Of a stretch of DNA of 64,000 nt, positions 7,289 through 14,601 are shown in pieces. The translations under genes were made by a program, and so were the position numbers. How positions within the stretch are numbered: position 1 is the first letter of the stretch; the number at the start of each line of letters is the position of its first letter. Source of the DNA: Sphaerisporangium perillae (lineage in GTDB: Bacteria; Actinomycetota; Actinomycetes; Streptosporangiales; Streptosporangiaceae); the NCBI RefSeq assembly GCF_023276435.1, contig NZ_JALLPO010000019.1, positions 1 to 64,000 of the forward strand, given 5' to 3'. A model generated the notes under the pieces. It was not told the origin of the DNA. It saw nothing but the letters and a program-made list of their open reading frames with translations, and searched no databases.

Positions 7289-7349
7289 CGCTGGTGTGGC
7301 AGGTGCAAGGTTCGAACTTGCGTAGGCTGAGCCGACGGTTTTACAGACC
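7289..7349 (-). repeat. Proximal att copy (within the intact tRNA-Tyr)
   Basis: This is identical over 61 bases to 2035-2095. It spans the anticodon region to 8 bases past the discriminator base of the intact tRNA-Tyr, so integration left the tRNA gene functional. Confidence 0.85.
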
Positions 7350-7378
7350 GCTCCCTTTGGCCACTCGGGCAACCTGCC
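7297..7378 (-). tRNA. tRNA-Tyr (anticodon GTA)
   Basis: On the minus strand the acceptor arm GGCAGGT pairs with ACCTGCC and is followed by discriminator A. The D-arm contains GCCCGAGTGGCCAAAGGGAG. The anticodon loop is CTGTAAA between GCGGT and ACCGT, giving GTA. A long class-II variable arm (CGGCTCAGCCTAC region) follows, and the T-arm is GCAAG-TTCGAAC-CTTGC. CCA is not encoded, as is usual in actinobacteria. It is the attachment site of the adjoining island. Confidence 0.93.
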
Positions 7379-7519
7379 GTGTCTTCGCTCTCGCGGTGAC
7401 AGCAAGAAGAATAGCGGACTTCCGGGGTGCCCGTGACACCGGTTTGTCCGTGCCCTGATCCACACGGAACCCGCCTCGTGTCGCTAGGGTCGGAGGGACG
7501 AGAGAGGACACCTATACCG

Positions 7520-8011
7520 ATGGCCGACAGCAGTTTCGACGTGGTGAGCAAGATCGACCGGCAGGAGGTCGACAACGCGCTGAACCAGACGGTCAAGGAG
7601 GTCGGGCACCGCTTCGACTTCAAGGGCACGGGCGCGGGCATCGCCTGGTCAGGTCAGGACAACATCGAGATCAAGGCCAACAGCGAGGAACGCGCGAACG
7701 CCGTCCTTGACGTGTTCAAGGAAAAGATCATCAAGCGGGGCCTGTCCCTGAAGGTGCTCGACGCGGGCGAGCCGAAGCTGTCCGGCAAGGAGTACCACCT
7801 GGTCGTCGGCCTCAAGGAGGGCATCGACCAGGAGCACGCCAAGAAGATCTCGAAGATCATCCGGGATGAGGGCCCCAAGGGCGTCAAGGCGCAGATCCAG
7901 GGCGAGGAACTCCGGGTCAGTTCCAAGAAGAAGGACGAGCTGCAGGATGTCATCGTCCTGCTGAAGGGCAAGGACCTGGACATCGCCCTGCAGTTCACGA
8001 ACTACCGCTAG
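7520..8011 (+). CDS. yajQ: YajQ-family nucleotide-binding protein
   Basis: This 163-residue cytosolic protein matches YajQ (UPF0234) at normal length. Landmarks are the start [20 protein letters not shown], the RFDFKGT motif, [16 protein letters not shown], and the end [12 protein letters not shown]. Two YajQ-type domains in tandem are expected. Family members bind nucleotides or RNA, and some Xanthomonas/Pseudomonas members bind cyclic di-GMP; that activity is not established here. I chose ATG 7520 because the family begins MADSSFD, although an open frame extends to 7427. It is a core gene next to tRNA-Tyr, marking the chromosomal side of the island. Confidence 0.93.
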   Translation: MADSSFDVVSKIDRQEVDNALNQTVKEVGHRFDFKGTGAGIAWSGQDNIEIKANSEERANAVLDVFKEKIIKRGLSLKVLDAGEPKLSGKEYHLVVGLKEGIDQEHAKKISKIIRDEGPKGVKAQIQGEELRVSSKKKDELQDVIVLLKGKDLDIALQFTNYR

Positions 8012-8043
8012 CCAGCCGCTTCTCAAGGCTCTGACCTGTTGAC

Positions 8044-8226
8044 TCATCGGGCCGGAGCCTCCCGGGGGCACATCCGGGGCACACGGCCGAGCGCGCCGTC
8101 CACCAGGGCACGCGTCCTCTCCTGTGCCTCGGGCCACTCCACCACGTACGTGTTGAGTGTGACCACGGGCGTGCTGTGGCCAAGGGCGAGCGGGCCGAAC
8201 CTGTCCAAGTGCCGCTGGAGCGCCAT
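8044..8226 (-). pseudogene. Phage-type integrase C-terminal remnant
   Basis: The frame reads MALQRHLDRFGPLALGHSTP, then VVTLNTYVVEWPEAQERTRA and ends LGRVPRMCPREAPAR. LGHS-VTLNTY is the final catalytic His/Tyr block of actinophage-type tyrosine recombinases, and EWPxxxERTRxLVDxAL is their usual tail. The N-terminal and catalytic core are absent; the open frame reaches only 8322 with unrelated residues. It is a different subfamily from the scars at 5375 and 7051, pointing to a separate past integration. The 8227-8439 interval shows nothing else. Confidence 0.7.
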
Positions 8227-8439
8227 GACCACAACCTCAGGAGGCTCCACGGTCCGCGACGAGGTCCGGGTCTTGGGCCACCCGGTACCGAAACTGCCGA
8301 AAATCTCATCCGTGCAGGTCAAGCCGCATGTTCATATTCGTGGAGGATTCCGCCCAGACCAGACGCGGGACCAGGGGGCGGCTGGAACGCACGGTCCGCG
8401 GCCGGCCCGGCCGTTTGTCGGCTATGGCTTCAGACAAGA

Positions 8440-9093
8440 TCAGTTGTGAGACGGCGCCTGGGCGCCTCGTACGTCGGAGAGCCATGCTCGGGGCGTGGAC
8501 GAGCCGAACAGGTCGGTGCCACTGACCAGCCAGTTGGCGCCGCTAGCCGTGGCGCGACGGCCGTTTTCGCGGGTCACGCCGCCGTCGAGCCCGAGCAGGC
8601 GGGAGGCTCCGGAGGCGGCCTCTCGGAGCGCCCGCACGGTGGCGAGGGCCGACTCGTCGAAGGTGGCGCCGGCCTCGCCCGGGACGACCGACATGGTGAG
8701 AACGGCCAGCTCGTCTGAGGGCACGAGCGTCGCCGGGGTGCCCGGGGACAGGGCCAGGGCCGGCCGGGAACCGCGTCGTTCAATGCGGTCGAGCGCCGCC
8801 CGCCACCCCTCGGCCTCGGCGTGGACGATGACGAGCTCGCAGAAGCCGGTCCACGCGTCGAGGCGGGCGAGCGGGTCGGTGACCATGAGGTGGGCCTCGG
8901 CACGCATCCCGCTCTCGGCGGTCATTGCGGCGGCCGTCTCGACCGAGAAGCCGCCCTCGCGAGCGAAGACGCCGTCGGTGGTGTCCCAGTGGAGCACGTC
9001 GAGCCCGGCGTCGCGAAGCCGGTGCGCCTCACGTGCCTGTACGGCCGGGGGGACCGACCACAGGGAGCCTGCGATGCGCATGCGCTCAGCCAC
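8440..9093 (-). CDS. Ribulose-phosphate 3-epimerase-like enzyme
   Basis: This 217-residue TIM barrel of the RPE family normally interconverts ketose phosphates at C3. Visible motifs are IAGSLWSVPP (strand 1), VLHWDTTDGVFA (metal-binding Asp region, usually D-x-MDG), AEAHLMVTDP (the His-Leu-Met-Val signature), VVPGEAGATFD (loop of strand 6) and LGLDGGVTREN (phosphate site). DTTDG replaces the usual DVMDG, and VNPG is replaced by VVPG, so it is a divergent member with perhaps another substrate (for example allulose-6-phosphate). Its start overlaps the end of the SorC regulator by 8 bases and both read leftward, so they form one unit divergent from the transporter operon. Confidence 0.8.
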   Translation of the reverse strand: MAERMRIAGSLWSVPPAVQAREAHRLRDAGLDVLHWDTTDGVFAREGGFSVETAAAMTAESGMRAEAHLMVTDPLARLDAWTGFCELVIVHAEAEGWRAALDRIERRGSRPALALSPGTPATLVPSDELAVLTMSVVPGEAGATFDESALATVRALREAASGASRLLGLDGGVTRENGRRATASGANWLVSGTDLFGSSTPRAWLSDVRGAQAPSHN

Positions 9094-10075
9094 CCGCGGG
9101 AGGGTCGAAAGGCTCGCGGAGCACGACCTCGGCGAGGGCTCGGTCGGTGACCAGGGAGGACAGCAGCCCGGACCGGGCCACGGCCAACACGGCCTCCGCC
9201 TTTTCCGCGCCCGCGGCGACGGCGACGACGCGCGGCAACCGCCTGAGCTCCTGGGCGCTGATGGACAGGCACCGCTCGGCGAAGTCCTCCCCGACGAGGC
9301 GTCCGTGGCGGTCGATGAGGATCCCGGCGACCTCGGCCTGCACGCCCCTGGTCGCGAGCTCCGCGCGGTCGGCCTCGGACATGACCTCGCGGAGCTGCGA
9401 GATCGGCGGGTCCCACGAGCCGACGGCCACCACGGCGACGGTCACCTGGGCGAACAGCCGCATGGCCGCCGCGACGTCGGGCTGGCGCCGGAGGGCTGCC
9501 GCGGTCGTCGCGTCCTCCACGACCAGCGGCGCGAAGATGGCGTGCGCCTTGCCGCCGGCGCTGAGCGAGGCCTTGCGTACGACCTCGACGGGTGACTCGG
9601 CGAGGTCAGAGCCGACGGTCCCGGTGAGCTGCACGACCGAGACGGGCGGCAGTGAGGTGAGGTTCTCGGTCATCGCGGTGAGGGTCCTGCCCCATGCCAG
9701 GCCGAGGACGTCGCCGGCGTGGAGCGTCTCGGAGAGCAGGGTCGCGGCGGCGGCCCCGACCTGGCTGCGCACCTGCGCGTCGGTTCCGAGCGTTTCGACG
9801 ACGATTGCCTCACGGAGCCGCATATGTGCGCTGAGCTGGGCGGACATGACGTCGTCGACATATCCGGAGTCCCTTAGAGTGATGGTCACAATACCGGTGC
9901 TCTTGGCCTGCTCAAGAAGCCGGGCGATCTTGAATCGCGAGAGTCCCAGCTCTTTGGCGATCTCCACCTTCGAGACGTCATCGATGTAGAAGCGCCTCGC
10001 GACGGTCGCCATGAGCCTTCGTTCGGCGGGCGTCACCTTGGTCAGAGCGCTCATATGAGCGCCAGAATTGCTCAT
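9086..10075 (-). CDS. SorC/DeoR-family sugar-binding transcriptional regulator
   Basis: This 329-residue regulator has an N-terminal HTH (about residues 25-65: VEIAKELGLSRFKIARLLEQ) and a C-terminal SorC-type phosphosugar-binding domain (NagB-fold; LGLAWGRTLTAMTENL, VVQLTGTVGS, VGVGSWDPP-like VVAVGSWDPPISQLREVM). Regulators of this type usually repress a catabolic operon until a phosphorylated sugar binds. ATG 10075 follows GAGG at 6 bases. A perfect 16-bp palindrome lies inside codons 5-10 of this gene, and the same core recurs upstream of the divergent permease, suggesting autoregulation and control of the transporter operon. Confidence 0.88.
   Translation of the reverse strand: MSNSGAHMSALTKVTPAERRLMATVARRFYIDDVSKVEIAKELGLSRFKIARLLEQAKSTGIVTITLRDSGYVDDVMSAQLSAHMRLREAIVVETLGTDAQVRSQVGAAAATLLSETLHAGDVLGLAWGRTLTAMTENLTSLPPVSVVQLTGTVGSDLAESPVEVVRKASLSAGGKAHAIFAPLVVEDATTAAALRRQPDVAAAMRLFAQVTVAVVAVGSWDPPISQLREVMSEADRAELATRGVQAEVAGILIDRHGRLVGEDFAERCLSISAQELRRLPRVVAVAAGAEKAEAVLAVARSGLLSSLVTDRALAEVVLREPFDPPAGG
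10047..10062. promoter_or_regulatory. Palindromic operator candidate 1 (inside the regulator 5' end)
   Basis: GCGCTCATATGAGCGC is a perfect 16-bp palindrome within the first codons of the SorC gene. The 14-bp core CGCTCATATGAGCG is repeated exactly at 10154-10167, and a GCTCATTCG half-like site sits at 10070. Two identical palindromes flanking one divergent intergenic region are a strong operator signature. Confidence 0.7.
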
Positions 10076-10103
10076 TCGTTACCTCACTGCGACCACGTGC
10101 GCC

Positions 10104-10133
10104 TTGTTGGCGGACTTCGATGGACCTTATAGT
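10104..10133 (+). promoter_or_regulatory. Candidate promoter of the sugar operon
   Basis: TTGTTG (10104-10109) and TATAGT (10128-10133) are separated by 18 bases, a fair sigma-70-type fit. The operator at 10154 would lie about 20 bases downstream of the -10 box, over the early transcribed region, where repressor binding would block elongation or clearance. This rests on sequence only. Confidence 0.45.
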
Positions 10134-10153
10134 ACACAAACGAGCGTCTGTGG

Positions 10154-10167
10154 CGCTCATATGAGCG
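10154..10167. promoter_or_regulatory. Palindromic operator candidate 2
   Basis: CGCTCATATGAGCG is a perfect palindrome identical to the core of operator 1. It lies 19 bases upstream of the permease GTG and downstream of the candidate promoter, consistent with repression by the divergently encoded SorC protein. Confidence 0.7.
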
Positions 10168-10186
10168 AAGCCCGGGAGGGGCAGTT

Positions 10187-11236
10187 GTGAGATCACGCCG
10201 TATGCCGGACGAGGTCGGGATCTTCGGGATCCTGATCCTGGTCGCCCTCGTCATGAGTTTGCTGTCCGCCAACTTCCGGACCGTCGACAACCTGCAGATC
10301 CTGCTACTTAACGGCGCGGTCATCGCCTTCCTCGCCCTGGGACAGACCTTCGTACTCCTGACAGGAGGCATCGACCTGTCCACAGGGTCGAACGTCGCCA
10401 TGACGGGGATGCTGGCGGCGGTCGTCATGAAGGCAGGGGCGGGGTGGCCGATCGCCGCGCTGGTGGCCATTCTCGCAGGAATCGCGGTCGGCCTGCTCAA
10501 CGGCGCGGTCATCCACCACCTGAAGCTTCCGCCGTTCATCGTGACGTTCTCCACGTTCGGCATCGCGGCGAGCATTCCGCAGATCATGACCGGGGCGAAG
10601 TCGGTGTCGGTCACCGACCCGATGTTCGCCATCATCGGCCGAGGCGCCCTGCTCGGCATCCCGATGCCGGTCGTCCTGGTCATCGTCGCCGCCTGCGTCC
10701 TGACCTTCTTCCTGCGCAGGACCGCGACGGGCGTGCACATCTACGCCGTCGGCGGCAACACCGAGACCAGCCGGCTCGCCGGGATCGGGATCGGACGCAC
10801 CACCATGCTGGTCTACGCGGTGAGCGGCCTGTGCGCGGCGTTCGGCGGGCTCATCACCACCAGCCGGCTCATGGTCGGCTACCCCACCGCCGGTTCGGGC
10901 AACGAGCTGTTCTTCTCCATCGCCGCGGCCGTCGTCGGCGGCGTCAGCCTGTTCGGCGGCATCGGCTCCATTCCCGGAGCCTTCCTCGGCGCGGTGCTGA
11001 TCGCGACCGTGTCCAACGGCATGAACGTCATCGGCGTCGACAGCTTCTGGCAGCCGCTCGTCATCGGCGTCATCATCCTGCTCGGCGTCAGCCTCGACAC
11101 CTACCGCCGCAGGCTCTCACTCTCAGACTTCTCCCGGCTGTTCAGCCGTTCCGGTCCCCCGGGCCCGGCAGCGCATGAACCGCTCGATTCCCTCTTGCCG
11201 GGCGAAGCCGCTGTTTCCATCGAAAACCGGAGGTAG
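10187..11236 (+). CDS. Sugar ABC transporter permease (RbsC-like)
   Basis: This 349-residue inner-membrane permease belongs to the BPD_transp_2 (ribose/xylose/galactose) family. It is a multi-helix protein with the hallmark GQTFVLLTGGIDLSTGSNVA in helix 2-3, NGAVIHHLKLPPFIVTFSTF, IYAVGGNTETSRLAGI as the EAA-like coupling loop, and GGVSLFGGIGSIPGAFLGA near the C-terminus. The last 40 residues are a hydrophilic extension. The GTG start at 10187 follows GGGAGGGG. It is the first gene of the sugar operon, and the lipoprotein gene follows after 7 bases. Confidence 0.93.
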   Translation: MRSRRMPDEVGIFGILILVALVMSLLSANFRTVDNLQILLLNGAVIAFLALGQTFVLLTGGIDLSTGSNVAMTGMLAAVVMKAGAGWPIAALVAILAGIAVGLLNGAVIHHLKLPPFIVTFSTFGIAASIPQIMTGAKSVSVTDPMFAIIGRGALLGIPMPVVLVIVAACVLTFFLRRTATGVHIYAVGGNTETSRLAGIGIGRTTMLVYAVSGLCAAFGGLITTSRLMVGYPTAGSGNELFFSIAAAVVGGVSLFGGIGSIPGAFLGAVLIATVSNGMNVIGVDSFWQPLVIGVIILLGVSLDTYRRRLSLSDFSRLFSRSGPPGPAAHEPLDSLLPGEAAVSIENRR

Positions 11237-11243
11237 TTCCCCC

Positions 11244-12245
11244 ATGCAGCGACGTTTTTCCCTGGCCGCCGGCGCGGCGCTCGCCGCGCTGACCCTCGCC
11301 GGATGTAGCACCGGGGTCGACACCGGCGCCCAGGCCGGCGCCGCCAAGCCGGAGGGCGGCATCCCCCGGCCGGCGGCGTGCGACGCGGCCTCCAAGTACG
11401 TGGCGGTCGCGCTCCCCAATCTGACCAACCCCTACTACGTGGCCATGAAGAAGGGCTTCGAGACGGCGGGCCAGGCGGCGGGCTTCAAGACCGAGGTCCA
11501 GATCGCCAACGACGACGACGCGGCCCAGCTCGCCCAGGTCCAGGCGATGCTCCAGAAGAAGCCGTGCGCGCTCGCGCTCAACGGCGTGAAGTCCGAGCCC
11601 GCCGCGGCGATCGTGAAGCTGGCCAACGACGCGGGCGTGCCCGTCTTCACCGTGAACGTCACCGTGGACGACGCCGCGCTCAAGGCCCAGGGCGGGAGCA
11701 TCGTCCAGTACCTCGGCGCCGACAACGCCGCGGGCGGGAAGCAGGTGGCCGAGCAGGTGCTCAAGGACCTCGGCGCTGACGCCGACCTCAAGATCGGTTT
11801 CATCACCGAGCCCGACGAGGGTCCGGTCGTCGCCCGGGACAAGGGCTTCGAGGACGCCATCGCCGCAGATGCCAAGGCCAAGGTCGTGGCCAAGGTGGAC
11901 GGCAACGTGAAGCCCGACGACAGCCTCGCCGCGACCACCGAGCTCCTCCAGGGCAACCCTGACGTGAACGTCCTGTTCACCAGCACCGGGCCCGCCTCCT
12001 ATGGAGCGCTCCAGGCGATCAAGAGCGGGGGCAAGAACGTCAAGGTCTACGGCTTCTGCTCGGCCGACGAGCCGCTGACCGACCAGTACCCGGCGTGCGT
12101 GGCGCAGGAGCCCGAGGACTACGGCAAGCGCGTGATCGAGCAGATCTCCGCCTGGCTGGGCGGCGCCAAGCCCGAGGCCCAGATCCTGCGCCCGCTGAAG
12201 CTCTACACCAAGGGCCAGACACCCGCACCGGGCGAGGTGGGCTGA
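11244..12245 (+). CDS. Sugar-binding lipoprotein (periplasmic-binding type 4)
   Basis: This 333-residue substrate-binding protein has a lipoprotein signal: MQRRFSLAAGAALAALTLAG with the lipobox LAGC placing the modified Cys at residue 21. The mature part is a RbsB-like two-lobe fold (VAVALPNLTNPYYVAMKKGF, GVPVFTVNVTVDD, IVQYLGADNAAGGKQVAEQV, VNVLFTSTGPASYGAL). It captures the sugar outside the membrane for the neighbouring permease and ATPase. ATG 11244 has GGAGG upstream, and the longer frame starting at 11175 would bury the signal peptide. It directly abuts the ATPase gene (TGA then ATG with no gap). Confidence 0.93.
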   Translation: MQRRFSLAAGAALAALTLAGCSTGVDTGAQAGAAKPEGGIPRPAACDAASKYVAVALPNLTNPYYVAMKKGFETAGQAAGFKTEVQIANDDDAAQLAQVQAMLQKKPCALALNGVKSEPAAAIVKLANDAGVPVFTVNVTVDDAALKAQGGSIVQYLGADNAAGGKQVAEQVLKDLGADADLKIGFITEPDEGPVVARDKGFEDAIAADAKAKVVAKVDGNVKPDDSLAATTELLQGNPDVNVLFTSTGPASYGALQAIKSGGKNVKVYGFCSADEPLTDQYPACVAQEPEDYGKRVIEQISAWLGGAKPEAQILRPLKLYTKGQTPAPGEVG

Positions 12246-13868
12246 ATGACCGGGCCGACGGCGACGGACACGCCGGCCGGAGGAGCGCCCCCCGGACCTG
12301 CGGAGGGTCTCCGGGCCGAGGGGATCGTCAAGCGGTACGCCGGTGTCCCCGTGCTATCCGGCGTGACCGTCACCGTTCGGCCCGGCGAGGTCGTCGGGCT
12401 GGTCGGGCACAACGGCGCCGGCAAGTCCACTCTGCTCAGGACGCTCTCCGGGGCGATCAGGCCGGACGAGGGGACGATCAGCGTGAACGGCGGCCGGATG
12501 CAGCTGACCGGCCCCGCGGTCGCCCTGAAGGCCGGCATCTCAACCGTCTACCAGGAGCTGTCGCTCCTGCCGAACCTCACGATCACCCAGAACGTGTTCC
12601 TGGGCCGCGAGCGGCGGCGCGGCTCGCGGACGCTCGACGGCGAAGGCATGCGCCGAGCGGCCCGGGACCTGGTCGATCGCTTCGGCCTGCGGGTCGACGT
12701 GGACCGGCCGCTGGGCCACTACCCGGTGGCCACCCGCCAACTGCTGGAGATCGCGGTCGCCACCGAGCGCGACACCCGTTTCCTGCTCCTGGACGAGCCG
12801 ACGACGAGCCTTGAGGGCGAGCAGGTCGACCGGCTGCTCCAACTGATCAGGTCGCTGACCAGGGAGTCGGGACTCGGCGTGCTGCTCGTCGACCACAAGC
12901 TCGATGAGTTGTACGCCGTGGCCGACTCGGTCGTGGCATTGGTCGACGGTGCGGTCCGGATCGCCGGACCGGTCGAGGAGGTCGACCGAGCGGACGTCAT
13001 CCGCGCGATCGCGGGTGAGGAAGCCGCCGTGCACCTGGCCGAGACCGGGCAGTACGACCAGCTCCCGGTGGAGGAACTGAGCGATCTGGCGTCAGGGCGC
13101 CCCCAGGGACGGCGTGCCGTCTCGGCGCTGCCGGACGGGGCCCGGCCGAGCCTACGGGTGCGCGGCCTGCGGGCGCACGGCCTCACCGACGTCTCCCTCG
13201 ACGCTTATCCGGGACGCGTCCTCGGCGTCTACGGCCTGATCGGGTCGGGGCGCACCGAGTTCCTGCGCGCCCTGGTCGGGCTGGAAAGGATCGACGCCGG
13301 GCGGCTGGAGCTGTTCGGCAAGCCTTACCGGCCGCGCAACCCCTCCCACGCCCGGCGGGCCGGAGTCGTCTACCTCACCGAGGAGCGCAAGGTCGACGGG
13401 ATCGTTCCCGGCCTCGACTCCGCCACCAACGTCGTCCTGCCCGTGCTGCACGGGTTCACCAAATACGGCGTACTGGACCGCCGTGCCATGGCAAGGAGCG
13501 CCACCCGGTTCATGGACCAGCTCCAGGTGCGCGGCGACCGGGGCGCCCCGGTCGTCAGCCTGTCCGGCGGCAACCAGCAGAAGGTCCTCCTGGCACGCGC
13601 GCTGGCGCAGGAACCCCGGCTGCTGCTTCTGGACGAGCCCACCAAGGGCGTGGACATCGGCGTGAAGACCGAGATCCATCGCCTGCTCCGCCGCCTCGCC
13701 TCCGAGCAGGGCATGGCCGTCGTGGTCGTGTCGAGCGAGGAGGAGGAGATCCTCGACGTGTCCGATGACGTCGTGACGTTCTCGCACGGGCGATGCGATG
13801 GCGGCACCCAGCTCGCCTCCGAGCTCTCGCTGGTCAAGCTCCGGCAGGTCGCGTGGGGGGCGGCATGA
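12246..13868 (+). CDS. Sugar ABC transporter ATP-binding protein (RbsA/MglA-like)
   Basis: This 540-residue ATPase has two fused nucleotide-binding domains. In domain 1 (about residues 22-260) Walker A is GHNGAGKST, the signature is the usual degenerate form (VATRQLLEIA) and Walker B is LLLDEPTTSLEG. In domain 2 (about 295-535) the P-loop is degenerate (GLIGSGRTE), the signature is intact (LSGGNQQKVLLARAL) and Walker B is LLLLDEPTKGVDIG. This asymmetry is normal for carbohydrate importers of the RbsA class. It energises the permease encoded upstream. Its stop overlaps the next start as ATGA, indicating translational coupling. Confidence 0.94.
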   Translation: MTGPTATDTPAGGAPPGPAEGLRAEGIVKRYAGVPVLSGVTVTVRPGEVVGLVGHNGAGKSTLLRTLSGAIRPDEGTISVNGGRMQLTGPAVALKAGISTVYQELSLLPNLTITQNVFLGRERRRGSRTLDGEGMRRAARDLVDRFGLRVDVDRPLGHYPVATRQLLEIAVATERDTRFLLLDEPTTSLEGEQVDRLLQLIRSLTRESGLGVLLVDHKLDELYAVADSVVALVDGAVRIAGPVEEVDRADVIRAIAGEEAAVHLAETGQYDQLPVEELSDLASGRPQGRRAVSALPDGARPSLRVRGLRAHGLTDVSLDAYPGRVLGVYGLIGSGRTEFLRALVGLERIDAGRLELFGKPYRPRNPSHARRAGVVYLTEERKVDGIVPGLDSATNVVLPVLHGFTKYGVLDRRAMARSATRFMDQLQVRGDRGAPVVSLSGGNQQKVLLARALAQEPRLLLLDEPTKGVDIGVKTEIHRLLRRLASEQGMAVVVVSSEEEEILDVSDDVVTFSHGRCDGGTQLASELSLVKLRQVAWGAA

Positions 13869-14599
13869 TCCCCCGACCCGGGCCCGCTCCCCAAGAAAGG
13901 CAACAGAGAACATTGATGGCCGCCGCTGCGAATGATGTGCTGTCCGAGGGCCGCGAAGCCGTACGGCGGGAAGCGAGCGGCGTGCTGTCCGTCGCCGACC
14001 AGCTGGACGGCAGCTTCGTGGAGGCGGCCCGCCTGCTCTACGACTGCGAGGGCAAGGTGTTCGTCACCGGGGCCGGAACCTCGGGGGCGGTGGCCCGGCG
14101 CATGGCCCACCTGCTGTCCGTCTGCGGCACCCCGGCGCTGTTCATACAGGCCGCCGACGCCCTGCACGGCACGATGGGAGCCGTCACGGCCGGCGACATC
14201 CTGATCGCGATCTCGCGGGGCGGCGGCTCCCTGGAGATCAACGACCTCACCTCGCGCGTACGGGAACGAGGTGCCCGGGTGATCGCCCTGACCGCGGTCG
14301 CCGACTCCGAGCTGGGGAACCGCGCCGACCTGGTGGTCAAGCTGGAGAGTCCGCCCGGCGTCGACCCGGGCGAGGTGATCGCCATGGGTTCGACGCTCGT
14401 CACCGCGGTGTGGGGCGACGCGCTCGCGTACGTGCTGATGAGGGTGCGGGGCTACGGATGGGAGCAGGTGCTGCACAGCCACCCATCTGGGGCCGTGGGG
14501 CAGATCGACAACGCCCCCGAGCCGCTGCCCGCGCTGACCTTCGACGCCGATGCTGAGGCGACGGGCGTTGCGAGGGACATCCCGGCGGGCACGGTCTGA
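13865..14599 (+). CDS. SIS-domain sugar isomerase (6-phospho-3-hexuloisomerase-like)
   Basis: This 244-residue protein has a single SIS domain. Motifs are KVFVTGAGTSGAVARRMAHL (phosphosugar-binding loop), GDILIAISRGGGSLEINDL (second Ser-rich loop) and ARVIALTAVADSELGNRADL. Size and architecture fit phosphosugar aldose-ketose isomerases such as 6-phospho-3-hexuloisomerase. I used ATG 13865, which overlaps the ATPase stop (ATGA); ATG 13916 (MAAAANDVLSEGREAV) is a credible alternative because the first 17 residues are Pro/Gln-rich and unlike the fold. In this operon it probably isomerises the phosphorylated imported sugar before cleavage or epimerisation. Confidence 0.85.
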   Translation: MIPRPGPAPQERQQRTLMAAAANDVLSEGREAVRREASGVLSVADQLDGSFVEAARLLYDCEGKVFVTGAGTSGAVARRMAHLLSVCGTPALFIQAADALHGTMGAVTAGDILIAISRGGGSLEINDLTSRVRERGARVIALTAVADSELGNRADLVVKLESPPGVDPGEVIAMGSTLVTAVWGDALAYVLMRVRGYGWEQVLHSHPSGAVGQIDNAPEPLPALTFDADAEATGVARDIPAGTV

Positions 14600-14601
14600 C
14601 C

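Larger units (their letters stand above)
2035..7349. mobile_element. Remnant tRNA-Tyr-integrated genomic island (~5.3 kb)
   Basis: The two 61-bp copies of the tRNA-Tyr 3' end bound this segment. Inside are cargo genes visibly richer in A/T than the surrounding chromosome (especially 2500-4000), a PIN-like protein, an isochorismatase-like hydrolase, a HAD fragment, a Crp/Fnr regulator with a small membrane peptide, and two short integrase C-terminal scars (5375-5437 and 7051-7173). No intact integrase, excisionase, replication or transfer gene is visible, so the element looks immobile. A tRNA-Arg 3' fragment inside it suggests that a second element once inserted or recombined here. Confidence 0.75.
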
